DNA from: Hysterium pulicare CBS 123377
Taxonomy: Eukaryota > Ascomycota > Dothideomycetes > Hysteriales > Hysteriaceae
Assembly: GCA_000467715.1 (NCBI GenBank)
Contig: AJFK01000173.1
Coordinates: 1-64,000, forward strand
Reading direction: 5' to 3'
DNA: 64,000 nucleotides
A program made the position numbers and the translations under genes. Shown here in pieces: positions 1 to 11,630 of the stretch (position 1 is its first letter; every line of letters starts with the position of its first letter). Below the pieces are notes generated by a model. The model ran no database searches. It saw only the letters and a list, made by a program, of their open reading frames with translations, and was not told the origin of the DNA.

Positions 1-1213
1 GCGCGAGCAGCAGCCCTGGGGCGAGGCAAGCGTAATCGCATGGTGTGTATCTCAGCATTTTGTCTGTTTGCGCCCATTTTAGAACATAACTTACACTGTA
101 CAGAATGTCGATTACAACCTCAACGAGCGAGAACTTGGCGCGTTGGATATCTCACCAGCTAAACCAGCAAATCGCAAGCGTCGCAACGATGACGATAGCG
201 ATACCGACTTCCAAGCAGAACAAAGCGAAGACGAGCACAGCGCCGAAGAACCCGAAGAGGAACCAGTGCAGCCTGAGGAGCTGGCCGAACAAAACAGAAG
301 TAGGAATAAAGGTACCTTGGCTGGAGCAACCATTCCGCCGGGGGCGAATGGATCAGGTGGGCAGAAACAGATTTCCTCAACTCAACCCATTAAATTTCCG
401 TCAAAGCCAGTCACATTCAAGTCTATCAAAGTTTCTCAGCCAGTGTTGAACCCAACAGTGCCGAAGCCGGCCAGGTTCAAGTCAAATCAACCTTCTCAGC
501 CAGTATCAAAATTGCCAGTCAAGATTCGAGCCCCATCTAAGCAAACTAATAAAAGATCGGGCGAATCTTCAACTGGCGTTCTTCCAGCTTTAACATCTGT
601 CGATGTCAGCATAACCTTCTCTAACGCTCCAGCAGTCAAAGCCTTCAAACGCGCCGAAGTCCCCGAACGCTCACCCTTCGACAACCACATATCCAACGCA
701 TCCTACAACTTCCCGATCTGCCCCGCATGCCACGCGCAACATCCCCGCGGCGCATGCGCCCTCAAAGTCGCCGGCCCCGAACACTGCGGTCTATGTGGCC
801 TCGCGCACTTCGGCCACGGTCGAACCTGTCCTCACATAAACTCGGAAACCCAAGTCAGAGATATGCTCGCAGCGCTCAAGAATTCCCCCGAGCCGAGATA
901 TTTGGTTGATAATGCGGTTAAATATCTGAGAGGGGTGAAGGGGACGCTGGTGCAGAAGAAGAAGAAAGATAGGGAGAAGGCTGCTGGGATCATTGCGCCT
1001 CCGCCCCTTAATAAGGAGAACAGGGTTCCTGGCGTTTTGGCAAGTCAGCCTGTTGGTGCGGCTGGTGGACCTCTCTTTGATGGTGGGAAGGTGAATGGGA
1101 GTGCGGTGCAGGGCCATTATCCACCTCAACAGGGTGTGCAGCTTGACGCGGCGGGAAACCCGGTTGATGATGCGGCTGTGGAGAGTGCATTGCTAGGGTA
1201 TTTAGGGAGGTAG
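1..1213 (+). CDS. C-terminal part of SNF2-type chromatin remodeler (Mit1/CHD-like), 5' partial
   Basis: The gene enters from the left edge. Exon 1..42 reads ALGRGKRNRM, and a 40-bp intron (43..82, GTGTGT...TTTTAG) joins it in phase 0 to exon 83..1213, giving 390 visible residues. The G-R-G-K-R-x-R run, soon followed by T-Y and an acidic/basic linker, is the hallmark of the region after the SNF2 helicase domain in CHD/Mi-2/Mit1 remodelers. Nt 715-835 encode a Cys/His knuckle (CPACH, then GAC, then HCGLCGLAHFG and RTCPH) that matches my memory of the C-terminal zinc finger of fungal Mit1 proteins, which act in SHREC-type heterochromatic silencing. The rest is disordered and basic. ATPase and chromodomains would lie outside the window, so the assignment rests on these two motifs. 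An intron of 40 bp is short even for fungi; the in-frame TAG at 80-82 requires it or a close variant. Confidence 0.6.
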
Positions 1214-3213
1214 ATGATGGGTGTCTGGAGGCAACGAAGGCGTTCCGGCCATGGCGCGATGGCTTTCTGAAATTTCTCTTTCTGGTAGCATGAGGTGTCC
1301 TTTGCACTTTCTTCTCAATACCAAGCCTTCGGTAGCTGTTTTGACCTCTTGCAGGAGTTTCTGGAGTTTTATTTCCCTATTGTATGGCGCTCTTCAGCCC
1401 CGTACCTTGAGTGCGCGTGGGCTATCTACAACGATTGTCATATGCTAGATATTGGGTATCTTAGCTTGAAGGGAGTGATCCCCCTCAACCTCCACGCCGA
1501 AAGCACATCGGCAATAAAATACTGTGCGCAGGCACATTTGCCTCGCCCTCTCCCTCTCCCTCCCCCGTCACCCTGATTTTCTTATTACAATCCGTGACGT
1601 GTATCTCCTCCCCCTAAAAACCTCGGAACCAATCTTCCACTCCGACCCACAGTCGTGGTAAATATTACACATACTCCCCACAGCAACCGATTAAACCAAA
1701 GCTAAAGTGAATAGCCCGCCCGCGAGTGGGTTCCCAACACCCGGTCTTCGGCGTTCTTAGTGACGGGCGCGATGATAAGTTGACGGGATACAGGCGGAGG
1801 TGCCGCGAAAGCTTGTTTAGACTTGTCTAGTAGAGGCGGTCTTAAATTTAGCCAGCGAGAAATTTATTGCTGGGGTGGGAGGATGCGCGGGGTCTGTTGT
1901 TGGGTGGGTGGTTTAGTTTGATGGATGGTCTGGTGGCGCGAGACGGTGAGCGTCCTCGTCTTGGGGAGGCGCGGGAGGAGTTACAGGCATGGCGGACGGT
2001 GGACGAGAGAGAGGAGAGAAATGGGAGGAGGAAGGGGATATTTGAGGTTCGGTGGGCGTCGTGTGTTGGGTGGCGTCAGGATGGAGGAAAGTCGAGAAAT
2101 GGAGTTCGATAAGAGAGAGGGTAGGCTTCTGCGATGCTGTGCTATTTACATCAACCAAATAAGCAGGTACGCGGAGTGGCTGGCGAGAAAAAAAGTAGAC
2201 ACTTCCCGAAAGATCCATCGCGCAGAAAATCAGCATTCACCGCCAGGAACCCACCGCCAAGGCAAGATTCACCGCTTTCCTCACTCACTCACTCACCACC
2301 AAAAACAGATTTTCAGGGTCCATCACATCGAGAAGACGGGGCTCGTGGCTTGCAGGGATCAAGAGCGGGAGATCGACGTTTTTCGCGTATCGAAATCGAT
2401 CTAGGTTTGAGATGCTGCAAGATGGAAAGCGTTGTTTGAACGACAGACACACCACATCACATCACAATGTTTATCAAGTGCAAGCGGGACAAGGGTTTTT
2501 TGGTTTTTTGGTTTTTTTGGGTTTTTGGGTTGTTATCTTATACAATTTGGGTGAAAGCATGTACTTGCAGTAAACGCAGCAAATATGCAGACAAGCAAAA
2601 CAGCCTGAGATGGCGATCAAACCGAGAGCCGAATACACCAGCATCGACAGTGAGACCGCATCCTGCCACAGATGTTGTGCGCAGAGGGCGTGAATGCCCA
2701 ATCAGACCCGCTGATGACAAAAACTGCAAAACGCCATACGCTATGCAAGCCTCCGACTCCTCCTCCGTGTGTATGCATTGTAGATGAACAAGAAAATTGG
2801 TGGGAGAACCCGCGTTGCACAACGACGAACGACCTTGGGACTCCTAATCATACAAAGAAGAGAAGAACAAGGTGGAAAGGTGCGTGTGTGCGACGCGGGC
2901 TGTTTGTGTACGTTGTGGTAAAGGGGGAAGACATAAAGAAATGAAAACAATAAATATGTTCCTGCAATTTCGAATGGGATACATGTGTCCAGACAAAAAA
3001 CGCCAAAGGGAAATGCAAGCAGTAGATGACAAGGCTGGTGCCTTCAATCGGCGTAAATGTGTTGAGCTGAAGTAAGTGGACAAAATAAGACAACAACATG
3101 TGCAGACCGGGCCAAAGGGCCTAAATCGTGGTCTGCAACACCTCTATGGTATCCAATGCAGAAGTCGTCGATAAGGTGCAAGATTCGTTGTTAAATTGCT
3201 GGAGAGTAGTTGT
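1214..3213. other. Intergenic, 2 kb, no supported gene
   Basis: This stretch lies between the tail-to-tail ends of the remodeler and the ORP1-like gene. Short open frames occur on both strands (for example 1913..2236 minus, proline/serine-rich) but have no recognisable motif, splice pattern or promoter. A T-rich run with G interruptions lies at about 2488-2530. Probably 3' UTRs and spacer. Confidence 0.5.
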
Positions 3214-4380
3214 TCATGGCTTCTGGATAGCACCCTTCGTAGAGACGCGACCTTTGCCCTTGGTAGCCTTGGTAGCCTTTGGGCGTGGAATCTGAGGCAG
3301 GAATTCGACGTCTGGCAGCTGGACGCACTGGTCGGTGTCGATCAAGTGGCACATCAAATCAACCGTTCGGCGGCACTGTTCCTTGGTCTGTCCATTTCCG
3401 AGGTGGGGATGTAGTTGTTGGAGGATAAGGATTGGTGCCGCATGAGTCTTGTCGAAGTTTTGCTCACCTCCAGCGTCAGCGATCGCAGCTTTACGAGTAG
3501 CTTCGTCGGCAAAGGCGGTAGCTTTGGCGAAATTGGAAAGGCGCTGCTCCTCGGATTTCTTGAGCTGGACATTATAGAGGGCTCCTGGGTGGTGGCGCTC
3601 GATGACGTCGAATTGAGATTTGATCATTGAGCATTTACGTTGCTGCCACTGCTTCTTGTGGTAGGTGGCACGCTGGTAGTGCATGCGGCAGAACAGAGGC
3701 CACTCCGTGATGAGGCGGGTGCAGGATTTGTTGCGACCGAAATGGTCGGAAATGGTCTTGCGAGAGAGATCCAAGGTGTACTGGTTGGTATTGCAAGGGG
3801 TGTAGTCGTCGAATCGGCACCGAAATTCACGAAGTGGCTCTGACGGTCCCGGCTGAGGAATCGGAGTGGCATCTGCAGAATGATACTCCAAGAGGGGCTC
3901 TTGAGGAGGTGTGGGCAACATTGCCGGAGTGTTTGAAGCTTCAGTAGTAGCCAGAGGGATAGCGGCCTCGGAAATTGTGGTAGCTCGAGATCGCATTTGC
4001 GGCGTTGATGCTGGGTCCGAAGTGGGAGATGGTGGAGCTTCGGGCATTGGAGCTCGATTCGGCTGTGTTGGGAGCGTCGTGGTCTGGGCTGCCCCACCGG
4101 CGAGCTGATCCTGCTGAGTTTCGAAGCTCAATGAAGTCATCGGGTGAGCTTGGGGCATTGAAGCTCGAGTTGACTGTGCTGGGGGCATCGTGGTCTGAGC
4201 TGCCCCGCCGGCGGGCTGACTCTGCTGGATTAATAAGTTCGAAAAACTCATCTGGCGAGCGATATCTTCAACTGATCGCTGAGGTTCCTGATTTACTGCA
4301 TTCAAAAGTTGTCGAACTGCAAGAGCTGAAGCCGTGGTATGGGACTTCTGGTTTATCGGGGTGAATGCGGAGCCAGACAT
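3214..4380 (-). CDS. Orphan fungal protein resembling 'ORP1-like' proteins, 388 aa
   Basis: Single-exon frame; I take the ATG at 4380 (MSGSAFTP), since the frame upstream offers only TTG. The N-terminal 180 residues are Ser/Pro/Thr/Ala-rich and include a 37-residue tandem duplication sharing AGGAAQTT. The C-terminal half is basic and compact: R-K-T-I-S-D-H-F-G-R-N-K-S-C-T-R, then WPLFCRMHYQRATYHKKQW, then a C-terminal tail rich in Lys/Thr/Gly. This signature resembles proteins that I recall being labelled 'ORP1-like' in Helotiales genomes; their function is unknown to me. A possible TATA element on the minus strand lies near 4559-4570. No signal peptide or membrane span is seen. Confidence 0.7.
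   Translation of the reverse strand: MSGSAFTPINQKSHTTASALAVRQLLNAVNQEPQRSVEDIARQMSFSNLLIQQSQPAGGAAQTTMPPAQSTRASMPQAHPMTSLSFETQQDQLAGGAAQTTTLPTQPNRAPMPEAPPSPTSDPASTPQMRSRATTISEAAIPLATTEASNTPAMLPTPPQEPLLEYHSADATPIPQPGPSEPLREFRCRFDDYTPCNTNQYTLDLSRKTISDHFGRNKSCTRLITEWPLFCRMHYQRATYHKKQWQQRKCSMIKSQFDVIERHHPGALYNVQLKKSEEQRLSNFAKATAFADEATRKAAIADAGGEQNFDKTHAAPILILQQLHPHLGNGQTKEQCRRTVDLMCHLIDTDQCVQLPDVEFLPQIPRPKATKATKGKGRVSTKGAIQKP
4035..4256. repeat. Imperfect tandem duplication, two ~111-bp units inside the ORP1-like gene
   Basis: Units 4035-4145 and 4146-4256 share long matching runs such as GAGCT..GGGCATTG, GTCGTGGTCTG and GGGCTGCCCC with scattered substitutions. The length is a multiple of three, so the duplication adds 37 residues without breaking the frame. 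Confidence 0.8.
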
Positions 4381-7300
4381 CTTGACCAATAGCAAGAGTC
4401 AAAGGTAGACGAAGAGGGTTTGATGGTGTGGGAGATGCAGAAGTGCAGACCTCGAAGATTTGATGGAGGCTTCAAAAGGTGGTCTTAGTGGTGATGAGGT
4501 CTGGGTTGTCGAAATGGGTGTGGATGAGGAAGGAAGTCCGGAGTGAGGTGGGTGCCTTATTATATATTTTGACAGCGCAGTCAAGGCGTCACGACCGTGG
4601 ATTTTTCACGGAACCAGCAATGGGTCATGCGAGCCACGGATCCCAACGACCTCGCAAGTGACTCAATCTTATAGAGTTTGTGATGACCGACGGTACACTT
4701 GTGAAGCCGATACCAAGATAGCTTACCCACAAGATGGCATGTCTCACCGAGATCATCGGCAGCGACCATCTCATATGCGAATGCATAGTGAATATGGGTT
4801 TCTCTACCTTCGGTGTTGCTCGAAGAACCCTCCAGTGTGCCCTGCTTTGAGGCGCCCTCACTCACACCGCAAATACACAATGCGATAGGGGCCACAATAG
4901 CTGTATCCGACCCAATAGCCACAGTTTCCGCATCTTCGTCTTAACAACGTACGACTCATCATGGTACCAGGAAAAGTATACTGCTCATTAACCAGAAAAT
5001 TGCACTGCGTCCATTGTCTGGAACAGGTACCCAAGGAAATCCCACGGTCCGATCACGGGGCGGTCAAGCATCAAAGCGCTCCGATAACGCTCGACTCTTT
5101 CGTCGTCAGAAGACGAGCACAGGTTCCCAGGCTGTCAGCCTCATCTGTGTATCGTGATAGAACAATGCCGATCAAGTCGTATACAATAGGAAGTCCTGAA
5201 TACACGTTGGCTGGCAGCTGGGTAGGGGCGGCTTGTCGATTTGCTCCTCGTAATAAAACAGGCAGCAACGAAGGACATTGGTCAAGGTCGTCTATCAAAC
5301 AGATCCAAACTAGGAGGCATCGGAGAACCTAGGATCTGTAAGGCTCTAGCTCCTTCAATGTTTTCGGTCTGTTGAGAAGTTGAAGTGTTCGCCATCGCAC
5401 TCGCCAACTCATAGCTCGATTCGGCCAGGGAAGGCCCCTTCCCTGGGCGCTATCTTTCCCCACTGGGGCACAGTCATGGTGACTGAACACTTCGTGCCAG
5501 GACCAAGTACTATGCTGCGCAGCTGCCAGCAAAGCGCAGAGGCAGCCACATCATCCATCACTTCACGCGTTTGAGACGCTCGAAGTCAATGGGGGTCGAT
5601 TGCGTTATTCCCGTGAGCAGTGATCATTTGAAGTCATTTGACGTATCGTAGACTACTGCCGTCGGATTTATTCTTTCCAAATGGGCGGCCATCTCTTCTA
5701 CTGGCGCCAGGGAGTAATTGCTCGTCCTTTACCAGGAACCCATATTTTAATTATTTGTAACAGTGGACCCTTAAGATGTATATTGCGTAGATTGTTTAGA
5801 AAGGTGAAGTCGCTCCCCAGTATGGCAGAATCCAGAAACTTGCGCATTCCAGCGCAATCCATTCCAAGCAAGATGACCGATCCTCCATAGATCAGCAGGA
5901 CACAAATTTTCTCTAGCGATAGTCCCGCGGCTGGCAGTGGTTTTTGGACACCTATGGTCGGCGCTGGCGGCCCAAGATACGATGGTGATCCGAGCAGGCT
6001 ATGCGATATTCTTTGGTGGGAGCCGCTCCCATCAGGTAGCTCCAACGAACTTGCACCGACCATGAAGCCGGCACATATCCCGCAAGTAACCACCGATGTG
6101 CACCAATGCCTCCATTTGCGACCGGAACGGCCTCGTCAAAGTCGAGCATCGACACATGCGTCACTGTTGCCTTTACAGCGTAAAGTAACGGTTGCATTTT
6201 CCGGGATTGCCAAGCGCGGGAGACTAAGACTCATAAGACGCCCAAACATCGTGAGCTCTCTAGCGGTGGGATCCATGGGACAAATGTTCATCTCGCGCGC
6301 CATGGGTGAGCCAGGCGTTTCATATCCACGACTAATCTATTCCCTTTGGCCACAGTCACGGTTTCCGCTCTCCTTCGTTGTCCGTGCATTGGGGAAAGTC
6401 CTAGCGATATGCCTACCCACCATATTACCTTTGGGAAATTGATAACTAAGAAACTTAAGATTGAATAATGATAGTGATTTATATACGACTAAGAGAGTCA
6501 AGTATAAAGAGAGAATAAGATAAGAGGTGGAAATTGCAGAAGATGTTGAATAAATATGAAGATATGGTATCGCTCCGAGAACAAGCTCCACAAAGGGCTG
6601 CGAGCGACTAAGCGCGAGTAGAGGTACTGATGATGCAAGTTGACGGTTGACAGTATTCGTCTTAATTGAGGCATATGGTTCGTAACGGGCATTGAGTCTC
6701 CCAACACGGGTGTTCAAGCCTTGAATCAAAGTCGCGCACCCGCTCTGACAACCCCAAAGATCACTGCAAATGGTCCAATTATCAGCAGAGCCCCATCGTT
6801 GTTTGCATTTGTACCTACAAGCGTTGATACTGAAGTGGGGTTGTCGTGGGAGGCGTTCTCCGGTGCTCCTGGTTGACAGGCGGGCGCTAGGGTACTCTCT
6901 TCCAAGGAGATACAACAACGCTCGCATTGGAGCCGCCTCGCGTCTCAGAGTACACCCTTGAGGATACTGACAAGCTCGTGGAATGGAGTGAGATGGTCCG
7001 TCTCCACAGCCTAACGCGAAATCCCCAGGGAGGCGAAACAAACAGCCATCATGCTGCCAGGACTGACTCACTTGATCTGGTCGCGGAGTCGATCAGCCCA
7101 ACTTCATCTGTACCCATATTCGCATACAGCTCAACTGCGAAGGAGTTGTTTCGTCGCATTCGTACTCGTTGACGCGAGGCGGGTTTGTTTTGGTCATTCT
7201 CCCGCTTGTTTACGAAAGATGGCATCGCCAAATTCGCGATTTCGACGCGAATCTTAGTTCGCCTCACTCGAACCCCTATAGCGAAATGTCAGTAACGGAT

Positions 7301-8078
7301 TTTGGAACGTTTTGGTGGTTGGTTGGTTGGTTAGTTGGTTGTGTGGTGGATGATTGTCGTTGGTGTGCCCTCGCTTCCAAGCTTTCAAGAAAATGAAGCC
7401 CGAAGTTTCCTCTCACCCTCACGTGCTGAATCTTCTTATCCAAGCGGTAAACTTCCAAGACTTCTTTCCTTTCATGATGCTTCCAAATCCTCGACAGAGT
7501 CCATTCGCTCCATGTTCTCTTGCAGCGCCATCGCTTGCAAAGCGCTGTTCTCATATATGAGCGCAAACTTGTTTTTCTTCATCAAGAAACCCGAAGCCTC
7601 TTTCTGAACGAGGAGCTCATGAAGGCAGGATGTGCAATAAGAAAGAGGTTGTGGGAGAGAAGTGGCTGGGACGAGTTATGTAATACCCACCTAACTAATC
7701 GTAATGTCTAAACATGAGCGCCACCTCGCCATTCACAGGCACTGGCGTGTCCACGTCTTATCCTGCCAAAAAAAAGGGACATTTTCTCGCAGAACAGACA
7801 CGGAAATACCACATAGGCCTCTAATAATACCTCATTATTCTATCTTTAACGTTTATCCATCTTTGTCGTACTTGCGTCGCTTTTAAACTGTCTCAGAAAC
7901 GTCTTAGTAGCTTCAATAAACCGAGACACCCATCAGTATTCAGCCCCAAAGAGGTCAACGCCATGGAACATTGACAGCTAACTCGTCGCGCCTACTCAGC
8001 CAATACAAGGCTGCTGCTTGCCGCCTCGCAGCTTCTCAGCCTTCCCAGCTTTAACGAAACTTCTCACCTTTTACTTAG
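4381..8078. other. Intergenic, 3.7 kb, no supported gene
   Basis: Upstream of both flanking divergent genes. Several overlapping open frames (the longest 6337..7071 minus) are readable in more than one frame at once and show no family motif, so I do not call them. A TATATAAAT element on the minus strand at 6478-6485 is followed 55 nt later by an ATG (6423) opening a 28-codon frame MVGRHIAR..., recalling the miniature units at 24-32 kb. The composition is heterogeneous and could include old decayed insertions, but no terminal repeats were found. Confidence 0.4.
7312..7342. repeat. TTGG microsatellite
   Basis: About six successive TTGG units, with one TTAG variant, in intergenic DNA upstream of the helicase gene. 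Confidence 0.85.
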
Positions 8079-8143
8079 ATGTCTATTCCGTCGTTTTGTG
8101 AAGCATGTTAAGCTTCTGTATCCTTTCGCTTATTCTTAAATGA
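8079..8143 (+). promoter_or_regulatory. Two upstream ORFs, the second overlapping the helicase start codon
   Basis: uORF1 (8079..8111) encodes MSIPSFCEAC. uORF2 (8105..8143) encodes MLSFCILSLILK, and its stop TGA shares bases with the helicase ATG (8140) as ATGA. If the mRNA begins upstream of 8079, ribosomes must bypass or reinitiate at the main ATG, which would lower or condition translation. The TSS is not known, and TTACTTAG just before 8079 could instead be a 3' splice site. Confidence 0.5.
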
Positions 8144-11100
8144 CGAGTACTAGCAACTTTGTGATCCCTCGAGGATCTAAAGCGATCCCGATCGTACCGC
8201 CTAGTCCTACCAGCAACGACCAGACCGAGACCATTGTAACTAGTCCAATCAAGCAGTCTTCACATCAGAATCTCGCTTCGAAAATATATCCAAATGTACC
8301 CAACACATCGGTTACGCGGTACAGCAAGGAGAACGAGCGAGATGATTGGGCTTACGATGTATACGCCCAGCCTTACGTACCACAGAGCCTGAAAGCGATC
8401 AACGCCGAGGCGGCCCAGGTTTTTGATACCAAAAGCAAGCATCGAATCAACTACTCAGCTTACATTCAAACCTTCACTGGAACTAACTTCCTTCCGAGGC
8501 AAGCCCTTCCCACCAATGTGCAATACCACGACACTTTCTCCGAGGGTCCGTCTGATCAATCCTATGAATCGTTCTTCAAGCACCACTACTCTATCGAAAT
8601 GGCTGCCCAGATAAAGGAGAATGAAAGCTACGCCTTATACAAGGTCACACTTGGGGTGGCCGACCGCCAGCAAGGCATTTGTTCCTTACAGGTCCCCGGC
8701 TTACGTGAAGACAGCCCACAGATCGAGATGGGTGATATTGTTCAACTTCGCCAGTTGCGCTTGGACTCTCAAGGCAACCTGCTGTATATGGATGCTTGGA
8801 TAAGAAACGGACTTGGGGCTAGACAAGGGCGTCCATGTCCATCGTTCACAGGTTGCCAATACAATGCTACCGTATGGGGCATCAATCGCGCATCGGAAAT
8901 GCTGTATGTACGCGTGGATGGCTTGATTCCGGAAAGTATGGTCTTCAATGTGACATTCCCGATCAAACAGCGACGCATTCAAGCTTTGTCGAACGGACTA
9001 GCAAGAATGCAAGAGCATCTTCGAGATTCATATACCTTAGACGAACACGTTCAACTTTGTCAGAGGGTAGCAAGCATTCTCCCAAATGGATTCGATGCTG
9101 CGAGCAGCGCTGAAATTAATACTGAGGAAAATACACGCAGAAGCGATTGGGTCCGCCGAATGTTGTTTCCAGTCGAGTCAGACGCAGTGATACAGACCAA
9201 ACTCCATGCGATCCCATACCGTCGAAATCTCTTCGATCCCAAGCTCAACTACGAACAACTCAAAGCAGTAGATACCATCTGTCGCAATGAATACGGCGTT
9301 CTTCCATTCCTCATCTCCGGACCTCCCGGAACTGGCAAGACTAAAACACTAGTAGAGACAGCTCTCCAGCTCTTAACAACGACGAAAGTATCTCATATCC
9401 TAATATGCGCGCCTTCAGATCCCGCTGCCGATACACTGGCTCTTCGACTCCGAGAACATCTGAAACCTCATGAGCTCTTCCGCCTTAACGCTCCATCGAG
9501 AACTATCCCAGAAGTACCCGAACGACTACTCTCTTACTGCTACATCGAAAACGACATGTTTTATCTCCCGCCCTTCCCTCAACTCATGAAATACGAGATC
9601 GTCGTCACATCGAGTCGAGACACCGCGCTACTCGTAGACACACGAGTCACAAACGAAGATCTCTGCACCATCGAGACCAAATTCCTCTCATCTCTCCACC
9701 CAAACAATCCCCAAGCTAATCCGCCAGCTCTCCACTGGGGCGCCCTCCTAATGGACGAAGCAGCACAAGCCACAGAACCCGAATCCACAATCGCCCTCTC
9801 AGTAATCGCACCACCGCAAAACTACCCGCCTACATCTAGTCTACAGCCTCGCCAATCCCCGCAATTCGTCATGGCGGGCGACGAGAACCAATTAGGCCCA
9901 CGAACATCTTCCAAGAATCCCGCTATATCCACATCACTTTTCGAGCGTGTCTTCGCTCGCGAAATCTACACATCCCACCCTCTATCGCGCCATAAAACCA
10001 AAGCATATACCACGCCCCCCATCCTGACAAAAGCAATGCTACCAATGCCCTACCCAGCCTTCACAAACCTAACCCGAAACTATCGCTCCCACCCCTCCAT
10101 CCTCAGCGTCCCCTCCACCCTCTTCTACAACGACACACTAATCCCCGAAGCCGTGGCGCCTCTCACCTCCCCCTTACTCTCCTGGCCCGGCTGGCGCGGC
10201 ACGAAGTGGCCAGTCCTATTCCGGTGCAACACCAGCCTAGACGAAATCGAAAGGGACGGAGGAGGCTGGTATAACCCCCTGGAAGCCCGAGTCGCGTGTG
10301 GGATTGCGGCGAGGTTGATTGGTGAGATGGGGGTTAGTCAGAGGGATATCTGCATCATGAGTCCCTTCAGCGCACAAGTCCGCGTACTGCGAAACCTGAT
10401 GCGGTCCGGTGAGCTGGGCGGGAGTTACTGGGACGTGAATATCGGGCCGGCGGAGGCGTTCCAGGGGTTGGAGAGTAGAGTTGTCATTGTAAGTCTACTC
10501 TTCCATCCCCACTACCTACTTTTGCATCTTTCATATCTGCTCTGTATATCAGAATTATCTGAACGTTGAGATGGGCCTGACTGACTGGCTGAAATTAAAA
10601 AAGCTCTGCACAACTCGCACTCGCCCCCGCTTCCTCCCCTCAGACGCCCTCCGCAATCTCGGAATCATGTACCAGCCTAAACGCCTCAATGTAGCGCTCA
10701 CACGCGCTAAGGAAGCGCTCGTCGTGATCGGGAACCCGCAGCTCCTTGTTCTCGACCCGAATTGGTCGGCTTTTCTGGCGATGTGTTGGCGGAATGGGTT
10801 ATGGGAGGACGAAGAGGGGGGAGAGGGAGGGGCGAGATTGGAATATGGGGGTGATGGGGGTGAGGGTGGGGGTGAGGGTAAGGATGGGGATGCAAATGAT
10901 AAAGCGGGGTTTGAAGGTAAGATTGGATTGTTAGAGAAAGCGCTTATTAGGAAGGAAGACGAGAAGAAGGAGTTCGTGGATGGGAATACTGCGAGGGAGA
11001 GGAGTCTAGGTGATGGGGCTATTAGAGTCGAAGATGAGATGTGGGCGGCGGGGTTAAGGTTGGCGCTAGAGGAGACCGAAAACGAAGATGGGATGTTTGG

Positions 11101-11230
11101 GGATGAGGACGAAGAGGGAGAGGAAGGGGAAGAACAAGATCAAGGGCAAGGGCAAGGAGAAGATGAAGATGAAGATGGATCGACGCATATAGAAGGTAGT
11201 GAGGGTGAGAGTGAGAGCGGTGGGAGATGA
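8140..11230 (+). CDS. Superfamily 1B helicase, UPF1/MOV10-like, 991 aa
   Basis: Two exons (8140..10488 and 10604..11230) flank a 115-bp intron (donor GTAAGT, acceptor AAAAAAG); splicing in phase 0 restores RVVI-LCTTRTRPRF, the usual run after motif V. Helicase motifs in order: I GPPGTGKTKT (about residue 394), II MDEAAQA (539), III GDENQLGPR (580), IV TRNYRSHPS (647), V AEAFQGLESRVVI (774), VI NVALTRAKEALVVIG (812). The N-terminal 330 residues carry a conserved-looking region before the motor, as in UPF1/SDE3/MOV10 relatives. The last 170 residues are an acidic Gly/Glu/Asp tail. These enzymes unwind or remodel RNA in decay or silencing. The DEAA box and overall plan fit MOV10-type helicases, but I cannot separate Neurospora SAD-3-like, Hrr1-like or UPF1-like identities. 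Two uORFs precede the ATG. Confidence 0.85.
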
Positions 11231-11630
11231 GATACTACGTTTTGGATGAAGTTTGTTCTGGGAGCGCAGAGAGAGAAAAGGTTCCGAAGTTTTGGATTAA
11301 TGATGGAAGAAAGTTCCGCGCGGTTTTGATTTTTTTGGATTGGATATATGAAATTCGCATGGTTTGCTTGGGATTGATCGATAGACTGGAATTATAGCGA
11401 TTAGGACATGGGCTACGACAGCGGAATCGGCGCAACTTGTATAAAAATATTGATATTGATGATATTTTGGGCCTCTCTTTCCATTTGCTGAAAGCATCGT
11501 TAATTTTCATTCGAACTGCAGATATCCGTTCAGGAAAAGATGAGAAACGAGTAATTTCCAAGGAATTAGTACAGTATATCAAATCCCCATTTGACCTTCT
11601 CTCAACTCGCACGCCTCGCCCTCTCCATAC
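11231..11630. other. Convergent intergenic region
   Basis: AT-rich spacer between the 3' ends of the helicase (plus) and GH43 (minus) genes. Only short chance frames are present. Confidence 0.5.

Noticed and set aside
1913-2236. 107-codon minus frame rich in Pro and Ser
   Set aside because: Starts without supporting context and reads as low-complexity translation of a purine-rich tract on the other strand.
4863-4963. Short minus frame RRRCGNCGYWVGYSYCG, which looks like a zinc-ribbon relic
   Set aside because: Cys spacing does not fit the mini-gene family, there is no TATA box at the usual distance, and one match of this size is expected by chance.
6337-7071. 244-codon minus-strand open frame with a hydrophobic stretch
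   Set aside because: Overlapping frames on both strands are equally open, no family motif is visible, and there is no splice or promoter support at its start.
4381-8078. Transposon or LTR-type element in the 3.7-kb spacer
   Set aside because: No terminal repeats, no target duplication and no transposase, reverse transcriptase or integrase motif in any frame.
10707-10934. His/Pro-rich frames opposite the helicase tail
   Set aside because: They are shadows of the GGGGGTGA-type acidic tail coding sequence.
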